Part shown: positions 24,428-32,527 of the stretch, piece after piece
Layout of the letters: each line of letters opens with the position of its first letter
Position numbering within the stretch: position 1 is the first letter of the stretch
Assembly (NCBI RefSeq): GCF_019492055.1
Contig: NZ_JAICBX010000001.1
Location: 372,001-436,000, forward strand
Reading direction: 5' to 3'
Length of the DNA: 64,000 bases
DNA from: Flavimaribacter sediminis
GTDB taxonomy: Bacteria > Pseudomonadota > Alphaproteobacteria > Rhizobiales > Rhizobiaceae
The notes under the pieces: generated by a model
Told to the model about the DNA's origin: nothing
What the model saw: only the letters and a program-made list of their open reading frames with translations
Databases searched by the model: none
Made by a program: the position numbers and the translations under genes

Positions 24428-24793
24428 ATGATCAGAACTTTATTGAGCTTGATGACCGTGCTGGCAATCTCCATGGTGCCAGCCCGCGCTCAGCAGGACT
24501 ACGATGAAGACCATTATCTGTTGGGTACAGGAAGAACGAAGATACCGTCACCAGAGGTGACAATACTGAGCAAGGCTTTCAACATAGCGGAATTCCAGGG
24601 GATACCATTGGACAACTATGACGCTTATATCGGTTTTACTCCTGGTTGGCCGAGGCAGATTGTTGTCAGGTTCCAGGGCAATGATGTTCCGTTCAATCCG
24701 AATCCCGACAAGTCAAGATCGGAAAAATATCCCGGTTTCGCGGTCGTATTCGATCGTTCACTGGAAGCAGTCGGTCTTTACTACATGCGATGA
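24428..24793 (+). CDS. Small secreted protein, copy 2 of a tandem pair
   Basis: 121 residues from ATG 24428, placed as in copy 1 (GAGG, 6 nt, ATG). Signal peptide MIRTLLSLMTVLAISMVPARA. Shared with copy 1: IPLDNYDAYIGF, QIVVRF, FDRSLEAVGLYYMR. The DNA around both starts is nearly identical, the mature parts less so, so the duplication is fairly recent with diversifying mature regions. Function unknown. Confidence 0.65.
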   Translation: MIRTLLSLMTVLAISMVPARAQQDYDEDHYLLGTGRTKIPSPEVTILSKAFNIAEFQGIPLDNYDAYIGFTPGWPRQIVVRFQGNDVPFNPNPDKSRSEKYPGFAVVFDRSLEAVGLYYMR

Positions 24794-24910
24794 AGTCGAG
24801 GGGCATTACCTGACTGTGAATGCGCGCGAAATCCCAATGAACCAAGCCGAACATCTCTCTGCGGAATGACGTGGGATAGTGATGTTTGCAGGCTATATCA
24901 GTAGGCGGAC

Positions 24911-25147
24911 ATGCCAGTTCAATTGACGCTGACCTGCGTGGGCGCCATGTTTGCACTGCCTTTCGTGATCCTGTACTTGCTCAGGAAGCCGAAACCCTAT
25001 GTGTTGTTTTTCCTGAATTTCCTCATAAACACTGTTCTGGTTTTGGCAGTTGTAGCAACTTATGACTGGTATCTGGTCCAGCACCTGAATTCTTTTGATC
25101 TGAACGGCGATGGCATTTTTTCGGGACCTGAAATCAATCCCCAATAA
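24911..25147 (+). CDS. Small membrane protein with EF-hand-like C-terminus
   Basis: 78 residues with two hydrophobic helices (about 5-24 and 30-50) and a short tail, FDLNGDGIFSGPEINPQ. The tail matches a calcium-binding EF-hand loop: Asp-x-Asn-x-Asp-Gly-x-Phe-Ser-x-x-Glu. Only one loop is present. No family recognised. A 46-residue membrane ORF follows after 9 nt. Confidence 0.55.
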   Translation: MPVQLTLTCVGAMFALPFVILYLLRKPKPYVLFFLNFLINTVLVLAVVATYDWYLVQHLNSFDLNGDGIFSGPEINPQ

Positions 25148-25156
25148 AGCGAGGCA

Positions 25157-25297
25157 ATGCTCCGTGTAACCGACGACGTGGGGCGCAATATCGGACCGCT
25201 CGTCTGGATCGCCTTTTCTTCGATATTTTATGGAGTTTTCAGCCTGGTCTATCGCTTTGCGTTTTACGGTAAACGGTCAAAAACATCACATAATTGA
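25157..25297 (+). CDS. Very small membrane ORF, 46 residues
   Basis: Begins MLRVTDDVGRN, then one hydrophobic helix (PLVWIAFSSIFYGVFSLVYR) and a basic end. GAGG lies 2 nt before the ATG, close but usable. It follows the EF-hand-like gene by 9 nt and is probably expressed with it. No family recognised. Confidence 0.45.
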   Translation: MLRVTDDVGRNIGPLVWIAFSSIFYGVFSLVYRFAFYGKRSKTSHN

Positions 25298-25444
25298 ATT
25301 TGCCGACAATTTCGATGATTGCCGGTTCGCCTCAGTTTGGAACAAAAAGTGAACCTTAGTGCTGCGTTGTGAGGCAGATTGTGCTAGTATGCTTGCTTCT
25401 GATGGTACGCGCTGCAAGGGTAGGGAGGTCGCAAAACAGGGATT

Positions 25445-25754
25445 CCCGAAGCAAACCCAGATTGCCGCCGGTCATCGAAAACCCGTTTTACCGAAACGAA
25501 GCCAGATGGATGCTGGGCGGTGAAAAACCCGATTTACCGAAACAAAGCCAGATGCTGATTCCGGATCCGAAGGACGTCAAAGACGCGGGAAATGCAGATT
25601 CCCGAAACGAAGCCAAATTGCAGACAAGTCACGGAATCCTGAAATCCCGAAACAAAGCCAGATGGATGCTGGGCGGTGAAAAACCCGATTTCCCGAAACG
25701 AAGCCAGATTGCCCCTGGGCGGTGAAAACCCGATTTCCCGAAACAAAGCAAAAA
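25445..25754. repeat. Minisatellite of 45-46-bp period, seven copies of an 18-nt core
   Basis: The core CCCGAAACRAAGCCAGAT occurs, with small changes, at 25445, 25490, 25536, 25601, 25646, 25692 and 25737. Steps are 45, 46, 65, 45, 46 and 45 nt. Most intervals share GGATGCTGGGCGGTGAAAAA-type sequence, so the whole 45-46-nt unit is repeated. An open frame with a hydrophobic start runs through it from GTG 25369 to 25725, but its composition does not convince me that it is a gene. Between 25298 and 25444 nothing else is seen. Confidence 0.8.
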
Positions 25755-25809
25755 AATTAAGCTATTGATATTATTGTATAAAAATGTTTCTCTAGCCTCC
25801 ACTCTAGCC

Positions 25810-26499
25810 TCAACTCTCGCCGTCGGACGCCGGTTCGATCAGCTCCGGCTGCTTGTTGCGCACATTGCCGACCGCCTTGTCGACTGCGTAATAGACCAGG
25901 TCCGGCCCGCGATTTTGCCGGAGCAGGTCCAGCGCGTCGTCCTTGCCGGTCGCCGGGTCCATCCACGCTTCAAGCGCGTCCGGTTTCAGGATCACCGGCA
26001 TGCGGTTGTGGATCTCGGCCACGGACGGATCGGCGTCCAGCGTGACGATCGCGAAGGTCGTCGTGTCGAGCGCCTTGTTGTAGGCGCTGACGCCGGCGAA
26101 GGCGAAAGGCTCGAAGGTCGGCGCATCGCCGGGCAGGTGGATCAGATAGGGCTGCTTGACCTTGTTTTCGGTCCGCCATTCGTAATAGCCGGTCGCCGGG
26201 ATCAGGCAGCGCCGGTGCTCGAAGGCCGTCCGGAAGAACGGCTTTTCGGCGACGGTCTCGCCGCGCGCATTGATCTGCGCCCTGATCTTGCTGTCCTTGG
26301 CCCAGAGCGGGATCAGTCCCCAGACGACAGGGGCAATGACATTGTCGTCGCCGTCGCGGACGATGATTTCAAGCTCGGACGTCGGCGCGACATTGTAGTT
26401 GGGCTCCGGCCCGTTGCGGGCGTCAACCTCCGCCGGCAGGATGTTCAGATATCGCCGATACTCCGCCCAGGTTCCGGTCGTTATGAAGCGTCCGCACAT
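25810..26499 (-). CDS. SRAP (YedK/HMCES) abasic-site DNA-protein crosslink protein
   Basis: 229 residues. SRAP proteins crosslink to abasic sites in single-stranded DNA through Cys2 after removal of Met1. Start ATG 26499 gives MCGRF with Cys at position 2; the GTG one codon earlier would spoil this. Other active-site features are YNVAPT (Asn), GYYEWR (Glu) and EIHNRMP (His). It is a common stress-response gene, unrelated to the nearby islands. It stands alone, minus strand, with the minisatellite about 55 nt beyond its 3' end. Confidence 0.93.
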   Translation of the reverse strand: MCGRFITTGTWAEYRRYLNILPAEVDARNGPEPNYNVAPTSELEIIVRDGDDNVIAPVVWGLIPLWAKDSKIRAQINARGETVAEKPFFRTAFEHRRCLIPATGYYEWRTENKVKQPYLIHLPGDAPTFEPFAFAGVSAYNKALDTTTFAIVTLDADPSVAEIHNRMPVILKPDALEAWMDPATGKDDALDLLRQNRGPDLVYYAVDKAVGNVRNKQPELIEPASDGES

Positions 26500-26550
26500 C
26501 ACTCGGCCTCTGTTCGCAAATTGCTGACCCAGCCAGCCGAATGGACAACG

Positions 26551-26964
26551 TCAGTCGTCACTGATGCGATGATAATAATTGAGTCGTCCCTGAGGGGCCT
26601 GGATGGAAAGAACATCCTCGTCATCAGACCGGGTGTAAGTCCCGTCGCTCAATTTGAAGGTTTCTTCAGAGCCCACACACTTGGCGACGACGTTCTCACG
26701 CACCAGGCTATCTCCATCCAGACGGCCCGTCGCGGTAATAAATCCGGGGCTCCTTCCCTCTTCGCAAAAGCCGAGGCCCGAGGACGATACCGTGATCTTG
26801 AAGCTCCCGTCCGGCATTTCCACGATGGAGAGATTGTCCACCGATCCATCCTTGTCATCAATCCCCACATAGTAGCCAGCAAAATTGTCATCCGCAGCCG
26901 ATACTGCGCCAGTCGCCAGCGCCAAAGCGGTGGCGGTAGCGCTAAGTCTAAAGAATTTCCGCAA
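26551..26964 (-). CDS. Small secreted protein, unknown
   Basis: 137 residues from TTG 26964, preceded by GGGAGG at 7 nt. Signal peptide (RKFFRLSATATALALATGAVSA) cleaved before ADD. The mature part is strand-rich, with GYYVGIDDKDGS and two Cys (GFCEEG, AKCVGS) that could form a disulphide in the periplasm. No family recognised. The spacing of the ribosome site decides for TTG over upstream in-frame starts. Confidence 0.6.
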   Translation of the reverse strand: MRKFFRLSATATALALATGAVSAADDNFAGYYVGIDDKDGSVDNLSIVEMPDGSFKITVSSSGLGFCEEGRSPGFITATGRLDGDSLVRENVVAKCVGSEETFKLSDGTYTRSDDEDVLSIQAPQGRLNYYHRISDD

Positions 26965-27144
26965 GGCGCATCCTCCCGTACTCGCAGTTTGTCTTGAGAG
27001 TACCAGCAACAGCATCCCGATGCCAGACAACAGGAAGAAACAGCAATCGGCATTCAACTTCCGGGCCCTGTTCGCGAATCAACAAGAGGTCTATCTTTCG
27101 ATCTATGCGGCACATTGTTGAAACATCATGCGAGGAGCCGCGCC

Positions 27145-27357
27145 ATGCCAAGACACAAACGCCATTCCGAACTCTGGGCCGCGGAGGAACGCAGGCTCGT
27201 CGAAGCCTCGTCGGATTTTTTCCACGTGCTGCAGCGGCTGATGTGCAATCTGCGCCCCACCGATCACCACTACCGGCGGCTGAGCAACCTGACGCGCGAA
27301 GTCAACGAGACGGTGGAGGATCTTACCGGCGAGCAGCCCAGATGGACGCGGCGTTGA
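27145..27357 (+). CDS. Small helical protein, 70 residues
   Basis: GAGGAG lies 7 nt before ATG 27145. Basic, helical (AAEERRLVEASSDFFHVLQRL), no membrane segment. No family recognised. A cysteine hydrolase gene starts 35 nt after it on the same strand. Confidence 0.5.
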   Translation: MPRHKRHSELWAAEERRLVEASSDFFHVLQRLMCNLRPTDHHYRRLSNLTREVNETVEDLTGEQPRWTRR

Positions 27358-27391
27358 GGCGCGGAACTGTTGACGACGAAGGCCTTGCGCG

Positions 27392-28072
27392 ATGAAATCC
27401 GTTGAGTCTCAACCCTATCCTTTTCCGCTTGCGGGCGCGCTGTCGGTTGAAACGACCGCCTTCCTGTTCATCGACATGCAGGGCGATTTCTGCCGTCCGG
27501 GCGGGTTCATGGACGCGCAGGGTCTGGATGTCGCGGCGCTTGCGTCAGGTCTCGGCAACGCGGCGCGGCTGCTTGCAGCGGCGCGCGCTGGCGGCTTCGC
27601 CGTCATCCACACGCGGGAAGGCTACGCGGCAGATCTTTCGGACGCCCCGCCCAATCGTCTGTGGAAGGGAAGGGGCGACGACCAGCCGGCCGTCGGCGAC
27701 GCAGGGCCTCACGGCCGCTACCTCATCCGCGGCGAACCCGGCTGGGAAATCATGCCGGAGGTCGCGCCGATCGTTGGCGAAACCGTTCTCGACAAGCCGT
27801 CCTACGGAACCTTCGTCTCAACAGACATAGATCGCCGCTTGCGCGCCAAAGGCGTCGCCAATCTGGTCGTCTGTGGCGTCACAAGCGATTGCTGCGTGCA
27901 CCAGACCGTGCAGGAGGCGCTGGACCGCGGCTTCGATTGCCTGACGGTTGCGGACGCCAGCGCGGCGGGCTTCGCGCCTGTCCATGAACGGATGATGGAG
28001 CAGATCGGGCTCAAGGGCGGCGTCTTCGGGGCGGCGGCGTCGACGGACGCGGTGCTGGCGGCGCTGCGCTGA
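27392..28072 (+). CDS. Isochorismatase-family cysteine hydrolase 4
   Basis: 226 residues. Triad Asp28 (FLFIDMQGDF), Lys135 (LDKPSYGTF) and Cys168 (GVTSDCCVHQT) is present. The motifs FIDMQGDFC and TSDCCVH place it in a different branch from hydrolases 1-3, closer to biuret/ureidoacrylate amidohydrolase (RutB-like) enzymes. It likely cleaves a small amide or ureido compound. It is not linked to the hyu cluster, which ends 9 kb away. The N-terminal 18 residues precede the core fold. Confidence 0.83.
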   Translation: MKSVESQPYPFPLAGALSVETTAFLFIDMQGDFCRPGGFMDAQGLDVAALASGLGNAARLLAAARAGGFAVIHTREGYAADLSDAPPNRLWKGRGDDQPAVGDAGPHGRYLIRGEPGWEIMPEVAPIVGETVLDKPSYGTFVSTDIDRRLRAKGVANLVVCGVTSDCCVHQTVQEALDRGFDCLTVADASAAGFAPVHERMMEQIGLKGGVFGAAASTDAVLAALR

Positions 28073-28199
28073 CGCCTGTTCCGGCGCTTTCGTTATTGCA
28101 AAACCGGGCGGTGAATATTTGTTCGCGCGCCGGGATTCGGATAAGAGTGGACCGCCGGAAGGATCGTCTTTCCCGGCGATCCGGACAGGGATGGGCGAC

Positions 28200-29750
28200 A
28201 TGATCTCAAGGACATTGGCGGCATTCGGCATAGCCGTCGCGACTGTATTTCCGTTCACATCGGCCCAGGCGGCCGACATAACCGCGGAATCCGTCAAGGC
28301 GGCGCTGCCAAGGCTGGACGCGATCGTCAACGACGCCATGGAGCAGACGGAAGTGCCGGGCGTCGCCGTCGCGGTGGTCGTCGGCGATGAGGTCGTCTAT
28401 CTGAAGGGGTTCGGCGTCCGCAAGGTCGGGGAGGACGCGCCGGTCGATCCCGACACCGTCTTCCAGATCGCTTCGGTTTCCAAGCCGCTCACCTCGTCGG
28501 CGATCGCCTCGGTCGTCGGAACGGGCGAAGTGGCGTGGGACAGCCGGATCGCCGATCTCGATCCCGGTTTCCGCCTGATCCAGCCGTGGGTGTCGGGCCA
28601 GGTCACGATCCGGGATCTTCTGTCACACAGGAGCGGCATGCCCGATCACGCCGGCGACCTGCTCGAAGACCTCGGCTATGATCGCGCGGAAATCCTCTAC
28701 CGGCTGCGCTTCCTTAAACCCTCGAGCAGTTTTCGTTCGCAATACGCCTACACGAATTTCCTGTTCACGGAGGCCGGCGTCGCGGCCGCGCGGACGTTGA
28801 ACACGTCGTGGGAAGATCTGATCGACGCCCGCGTCTTCGAACCGCTGGGCATGACGTCAAGCAGCGCGCGCCACGCCGACTATCTGGCGGCCGAAAACCG
28901 CGCCTCCATCCATGCAATAGAAAACGGCGAGGCGCTCGCCAGATATGACCGCAATCCCGACGCCCAGGCGCCGGCGGGCGGGGTCAGTTCCAGCGCGCGG
29001 GACATGGCGAAGTGGCTGACCCTCCTGATCAACAAGGGCAGCTTCGATGGCCGGCAGATCATCGACGGTGACGCCCTTGGCGAAACGTTCCGTCCGCAGA
29101 TCACCAGCGGGACAAGTCATGAAGACGGCCGGGCGGAGTTTTACGGCCTCGGCTGGATCGTCAATTATGATACGAACGGCCTGATCCGGCTTTCCCATTC
29201 CGGAGCATTCTTCACCGGCGCGCGCTCGGTCGTATCCTTCCTGCCCGGCGAGGAGGTGGGGATCGTCGTGCTCGCCAACGCCTTTCCGACAGGACTGCCG
29301 GAAGCCGTGACCAACACTTTCTTCGACATCCTGCTTCGCGGTGAGCCCCGGCGCGACTGGCTGCCCCTGTTCGAGGGCCTGTTCCAGCAGATGCTGGACG
29401 CCGAAGCCGGTTACGATTTCTCGTCGCCGCCGGAGACAGTGTCACCGGGACTTTCCGCTTCGGCCTATAGCGGCCAATACGCCAATCCCTACTTCGGCGA
29501 CCTGCAGATTACGGAAGAAAGCGACGGCCTCGCCATTCGTCTCGGCAATGATCTGGGGCCGTTTCCGCTTGCCCACTGGGATCGGGACATCTTCAATTTC
29601 ACGTTCCTGACGCATGGCGACGACGGCGAAAGGACGGTCGGCGTCACCTTCACCGTGCCGGACGGCAAGCAGGCCGGCGCCGTCACGCTCGATTTTCTCA
29701 ACGCCTACGGGACCGGAACGTTCGTCAGGGCAGGAGACGGGAAGGAATAG
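28200..29750 (+). CDS. Serine beta-lactamase-family (class C/PBP-like) hydrolase, exported
   Basis: 516 residues. Signal peptide MISRTLAAFGIAVATVFPF, cleavage near AQA/AD. Catalytic motifs are Ser-x-x-Lys in ASVSKPLTSS, Tyr-x-Asn in YAYTNF and the third-motif His-Ser-Gly in LSHSGAFF. An extra C-terminal domain of about 100 residues follows the core, as in many esterase or D-aminopeptidase-type members. GACAGGG is 9 nt before ATG 28200; ATG 28191 would be too close. It probably acts on peptides, esters or cell-wall fragments in the periplasm rather than conferring drug resistance. Confidence 0.85.
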   Translation: MISRTLAAFGIAVATVFPFTSAQAADITAESVKAALPRLDAIVNDAMEQTEVPGVAVAVVVGDEVVYLKGFGVRKVGEDAPVDPDTVFQIASVSKPLTSSAIASVVGTGEVAWDSRIADLDPGFRLIQPWVSGQVTIRDLLSHRSGMPDHAGDLLEDLGYDRAEILYRLRFLKPSSSFRSQYAYTNFLFTEAGVAAARTLNTSWEDLIDARVFEPLGMTSSSARHADYLAAENRASIHAIENGEALARYDRNPDAQAPAGGVSSSARDMAKWLTLLINKGSFDGRQIIDGDALGETFRPQITSGTSHEDGRAEFYGLGWIVNYDTNGLIRLSHSGAFFTGARSVVSFLPGEEVGIVVLANAFPTGLPEAVTNTFFDILLRGEPRRDWLPLFEGLFQQMLDAEAGYDFSSPPETVSPGLSASAYSGQYANPYFGDLQITEESDGLAIRLGNDLGPFPLAHWDRDIFNFTFLTHGDDGERTVGVTFTVPDGKQAGAVTLDFLNAYGTGTFVRAGDGKE

Positions 29751-30101
29751 TCATTCGTTTCCCGTCCGGTAGCGCAACGGGTAGCGATCGGCTTCCTCGA
29801 ACACGTCCATCAACAGGCTTCCCGCCTTGAGCCTCGCGGAATGCGGCGCGCCGGCCGGGATGTCCCAGCTGTCGCCTGGCTTACAGACGCGTGTCTTCCC
29901 GTTCACTGTCAGTTCGACAGAGCCAAGGAATATGGAGCCCCATTGCGGTCCATGACTGTGCTCGGGGAGGTCGAAATCTTTGTGGACAGTGAAATAGACG
30001 ACCAGCGCGTCGTCCGAACGAATGGCGTTGGTCGTGACGAGGTCCTCGGGAAAGGGAATGTCGACTGCCGGCAACGACCTGATGAATTCTGGAAACTGCA
30101 T
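29751..30101 (-). CDS. Cupin-domain protein
   Basis: 116 residues from ATG 30101, which has a perfect AGGAGGAA 5 nt before it. Cupin motif 1 is weak (DLPEHSHGPQWGSIFLGSVELTV) and motif 2 is PGDSWDIPAGAPHSARL. The His residues suggest a metal site, and small cupins often act as sensors or isomerases. It is 70 nt downstream of the GntR gene of the malonate operon and may be co-expressed with it. Substrate unknown. It is tail-to-tail, without a gap, with the beta-lactamase-family gene. Confidence 0.78.
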   Translation of the reverse strand: MQFPEFIRSLPAVDIPFPEDLVTTNAIRSDDALVVYFTVHKDFDLPEHSHGPQWGSIFLGSVELTVNGKTRVCKPGDSWDIPAGAPHSARLKAGSLLMDVFEEADRYPLRYRTGNE

Positions 30102-30171
30102 GTCTTCCTCCTGCATTTTTGATGATGGCGATACCGGGACTCCTGTCCGGCGATTTGCTTCCAGGCGACCG

Positions 30172-30831
30172 TTATCCCGCTCGGGCCTCGTCGTAACTGG
30201 CCATCAGATCGTTGAATTTCTCGCCCTGGATGGCGACGTGGTCGTGCATCAGGCGCCCAGTGAGGTCGGCGTCTCCGGACCGGATCGCTTCAACGATGTC
30301 GCGGTGTTCGTTCAGGGATTGCCGCATACGGTTTCTCACGCGGAGCTGAAGCCGTCGAAAGGGCCTCAGGCGACGATGCAGCTTCGAAGCCTCGCCGCTC
30401 AGAAAGGTGTTGCCGCTCGCCGCGTAGATCAGGTGGTGGAAGGTCTCGTTCTCACGATAATACTGGTCGGTGTCTCCGGCCAGATGCGCGGCTTCGCATC
30501 CCTGCATCGCCTTTTCGATGGCGACAATGCCGCTGTCGGTCATTCGGCGGGCGGCAAGACGTCCGCACATGCCTTCCAGTTCCGCCATGACCTCGAACAT
30601 CTCGATCGTGCGCCGGAAGCTCGGATAGCGCACGAAGGCTCCGCGTCGTGGAAGCTGTTCGACAAGGCCGGAAGCCGACAGGGCGTGAAGGGCCTCGCGC
30701 ACCGGCGTGCGCGACACGTTGAACTGTTCCGACAACGAGACCTCGTCCAGCCGTTCACCATCGGCGAAGGCCCCGCCTATGATGGACTGTTCCAGTTCTT
30801 CGCGAATCCTGTCTGCTGTTCGTTCCGTCAT
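30172..30831 (-). CDS. matR: GntR-family regulator (FadR/FCD type), malonate operon
   Basis: 219 residues: winged helix (VSLSEQFNVSRTPVREALHAL) plus an all-helical FCD ligand domain with spaced His residues (ENETFHHLI, NEHRDI, MHDHV) that normally bind a metal and the effector. It is divergent from the malonate transport/activation genes, with a perfect palindrome in between. By analogy with S. meliloti mat genes it should respond to malonate or malonyl-CoA. The symbol rests on context. Confidence 0.85.
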   Translation of the reverse strand: MTERTADRIREELEQSIIGGAFADGERLDEVSLSEQFNVSRTPVREALHALSASGLVEQLPRRGAFVRYPSFRRTIEMFEVMAELEGMCGRLAARRMTDSGIVAIEKAMQGCEAAHLAGDTDQYYRENETFHHLIYAASGNTFLSGEASKLHRRLRPFRRLQLRVRNRMRQSLNEHRDIVEAIRSGDADLTGRLMHDHVAIQGEKFNDLMASYDEARAG

Positions 30832-30871
30832 GTCCAGACACTATTTCTGCTGCAAGCATTCCACAATGCAT

Positions 30872-30887
30872 TTCTTGTATACAAGAA
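30872..30887. promoter_or_regulatory. Palindromic operator of the malonate GntR regulator
   Basis: TTCTTGTATACAAGAA, a perfect 16-nt palindrome with the TTGTATACAA core typical of FadR/FCD-type GntR sites. A -35 TTGACA (30890-30895) follows directly and, 17 nt later, TGTCAT serves as a weak -10. The position suits control of both the divergent regulator and the operon. Confidence 0.75.
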
Positions 30888-30976
30888 TATTGACAATGCA
30901 TGCAATTGGTGTTGTCATTCAATCGTCAATTGATCACGACGATCAACACGGCGCCCCGGCGCCAAGGGAGGAAATC

Positions 30977-31969
30977 ATGAAAATACTTACCGCCGGCCTC
31001 GCCGGCGCCATTCTCATGTCCGTGTCACTAGGCGCGGTCGCACAGGACATGACCCTGAAGGCTTCGCATCAGTTCCCGGGAGGAAAGGGCGATGCGCGCG
31101 ACGAGATGGTGCAGATCCTCGCCAAGGAAATCGAGGCCGCCGACGTCGGCCTGAAGGTGCAGGTCTATCCGGGCCAGTCGCTTTACAAGGCTCGCGAACA
31201 GTGGGGCGCCCTGACGAAGGGGCAACTCGACTTCACGTCTTTCCCGCTGGACTATGCTTCCGGCCGAGTGCCGCAGTTTTCCGTGACCCTGATGCCAGGC
31301 CTGGTGCGCAACCATGACAGGGCCAAGCGGCTCAACGATTCTCCGTTCATGGAAGACATCAAGGCGCTGATCGAGGAAAACGGCGCAATGGTTATTGCGG
31401 ACGCCTGGTTGAGCGGCGCCTTCGCCTCGAAAAGCAACTGCATCACCTCGCCTGAAAGCATATCGGGGCAGGTGACGCGCGCCGCCGGGCCGGCCTTCGA
31501 ACAGATGCTCGTCGGTGCCGGAGCCTCCATCGCCTCCATGCCGTCTTCCGAGATCTACACCGGCATGCAGACTGGCGTGCTTGACGCGGCGAACACCTCT
31601 TCGGGATCGTTCGTATCCTACCGGCTGTTCGAGCAGGTGAAATGTCTGACGGCGCCTGGCGAAAACGCGCTCTGGTTCATGTACGAGCCGCTGCTCGTCT
31701 CCATGGACACCTGGAACAAGCTCAACGACGAGCAGAAGGCGGCGGTGCTCGCCGCCGGTCAGAAAGCCGAGGAATATTTCGACAGCCAGGCGCGTGATCT
31801 GGACGCCCGCATGGTCGACACGTTCAAGCAGGCCGGTGTCGAGATTACCGAAATGTCACCGGAAGACTATGAGCAGTGGCTCGCCATCGCCAAGGAGACT
31901 TCCTACAAGGAATTCGCCAATGTCGACGGCGGTCAGGAACTGATTGAAAAAGCCCTTGCGGTCGACTGA
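30977..31969 (+). CDS. matP: TRAP transporter substrate-binding protein (DctP family), probably malonate
   Basis: 330 residues. Signal peptide MKILTAGLAGAILMSVSLG, cleavage at AVAQ/D. DctP-family fold with the KASHQFPGG start of the mature protein. A strong AGGGAGGA precedes ATG 30977. It heads an operon of transporter P-Q-M followed by malonyl-CoA decarboxylase and synthetase, so malonate is the likely ligand. Expression is expected to be high relative to the membrane genes because of the hairpin after it. Confidence 0.88.
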   Translation: MKILTAGLAGAILMSVSLGAVAQDMTLKASHQFPGGKGDARDEMVQILAKEIEAADVGLKVQVYPGQSLYKAREQWGALTKGQLDFTSFPLDYASGRVPQFSVTLMPGLVRNHDRAKRLNDSPFMEDIKALIEENGAMVIADAWLSGAFASKSNCITSPESISGQVTRAAGPAFEQMLVGAGASIASMPSSEIYTGMQTGVLDAANTSSGSFVSYRLFEQVKCLTAPGENALWFMYEPLLVSMDTWNKLNDEQKAAVLAAGQKAEEYFDSQARDLDARMVDTFKQAGVEITEMSPEDYEQWLAIAKETSYKEFANVDGGQELIEKALAVD

Positions 31970-31979
31970 TCTCCAACGT

Positions 31980-32009
31980 CGCCGGGCGCCTCACGCAGGG
32001 CGTCCGGCG
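31980..32009 (+). promoter_or_regulatory. Intercistronic hairpin between TRAP P and Q genes
   Basis: CGCCGGGCGCC pairs with GGCGTCCGGCG (11 pairs, one G-U) around an 8-nt loop, starting 11 nt after the binding-protein stop. Such hairpins usually protect the upstream mRNA or cut read-through, giving more binding protein than permease. Confidence 0.5.
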
Positions 32010-32023
32010 TTTCCGGAAAAGCC

Positions 32024-32527
32024 ATGACCATTTTCATTCGCGCCGTTGAGGCTGCTTCGCGACTATGCGGCCTCGCATCGATGGTTCTGCTTGCCGCGGC
32101 GGTCATCGTCGTCTCTGAAATGGTCTTCGTACGTTACGTGCTTGGCCACTCCACCATCTGGCAGACGGAATTCGTAATCTATTCGATCATCGCCTCGACC
32201 TTCATCGGCGCGCCTTACGTGCTGCTTCTGCATGGACATGTCGGCGTCGACCTGCTGCCGAACGCGCTTCCGCGCGGGCCTGCGCGTCTGATGAATATCG
32301 TCGCATCGCTGATAGCGCTGGCCTTCTGCGCCCTTGTGGCGTGGACGAGCGGGCATTTCTGGTACGAGGCCTTTTCCAGAGGCTGGACCACGGAAACCGT
32401 CTGGAAGATTCCGCTCTGGATTCCGCTGCTGCCGCTGCCGCTTGGAATGATCATGACCTGCCTGCAGTACGTCGTTCAGATCATGAAGCCGGTCGAACCG
32501 ACCCAACCGGAGGCGTTCAGCGGATGA
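32024..32527 (+). CDS. matQ: TRAP transporter small membrane subunit (DctQ family)
   Basis: 167 residues, four membrane helices as usual for DctQ. The early helix (MVLLAAAVIVVSEMVFVRYVLG) and the TIWQTEFVIYSIIASTFIGAPY loop are typical. It joins the large M subunit in the inner membrane. Its stop overlaps the start of that gene (ATGA). Confidence 0.88.
   Translation: MTIFIRAVEAASRLCGLASMVLLAAAVIVVSEMVFVRYVLGHSTIWQTEFVIYSIIASTFIGAPYVLLLHGHVGVDLLPNALPRGPARLMNIVASLIALAFCALVAWTSGHFWYEAFSRGWTTETVWKIPLWIPLLPLPLGMIMTCLQYVVQIMKPVEPTQPEAFSG

Noticed and set aside
25369-25725. Repeat-containing open frame with a hydrophobic start (GTG 25369)
   Set aside because: No good ribosome site, repeats of mixed 45, 46 and 65 nt shift the frame, and the composition is poor; treated as a minisatellite, though not fully excluded.
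25445-25754. CRISPR array
   Set aside because: The intervals between cores are themselves repeats rather than unique spacers, and no cas genes are near.
28200-29750. Reading the beta-lactamase-family protein as an antibiotic-resistance gene
   Set aside because: Large size, extra C-terminal domain and YTN/HSG motifs are common in esterase or peptidase-type members; nothing points to drug resistance.
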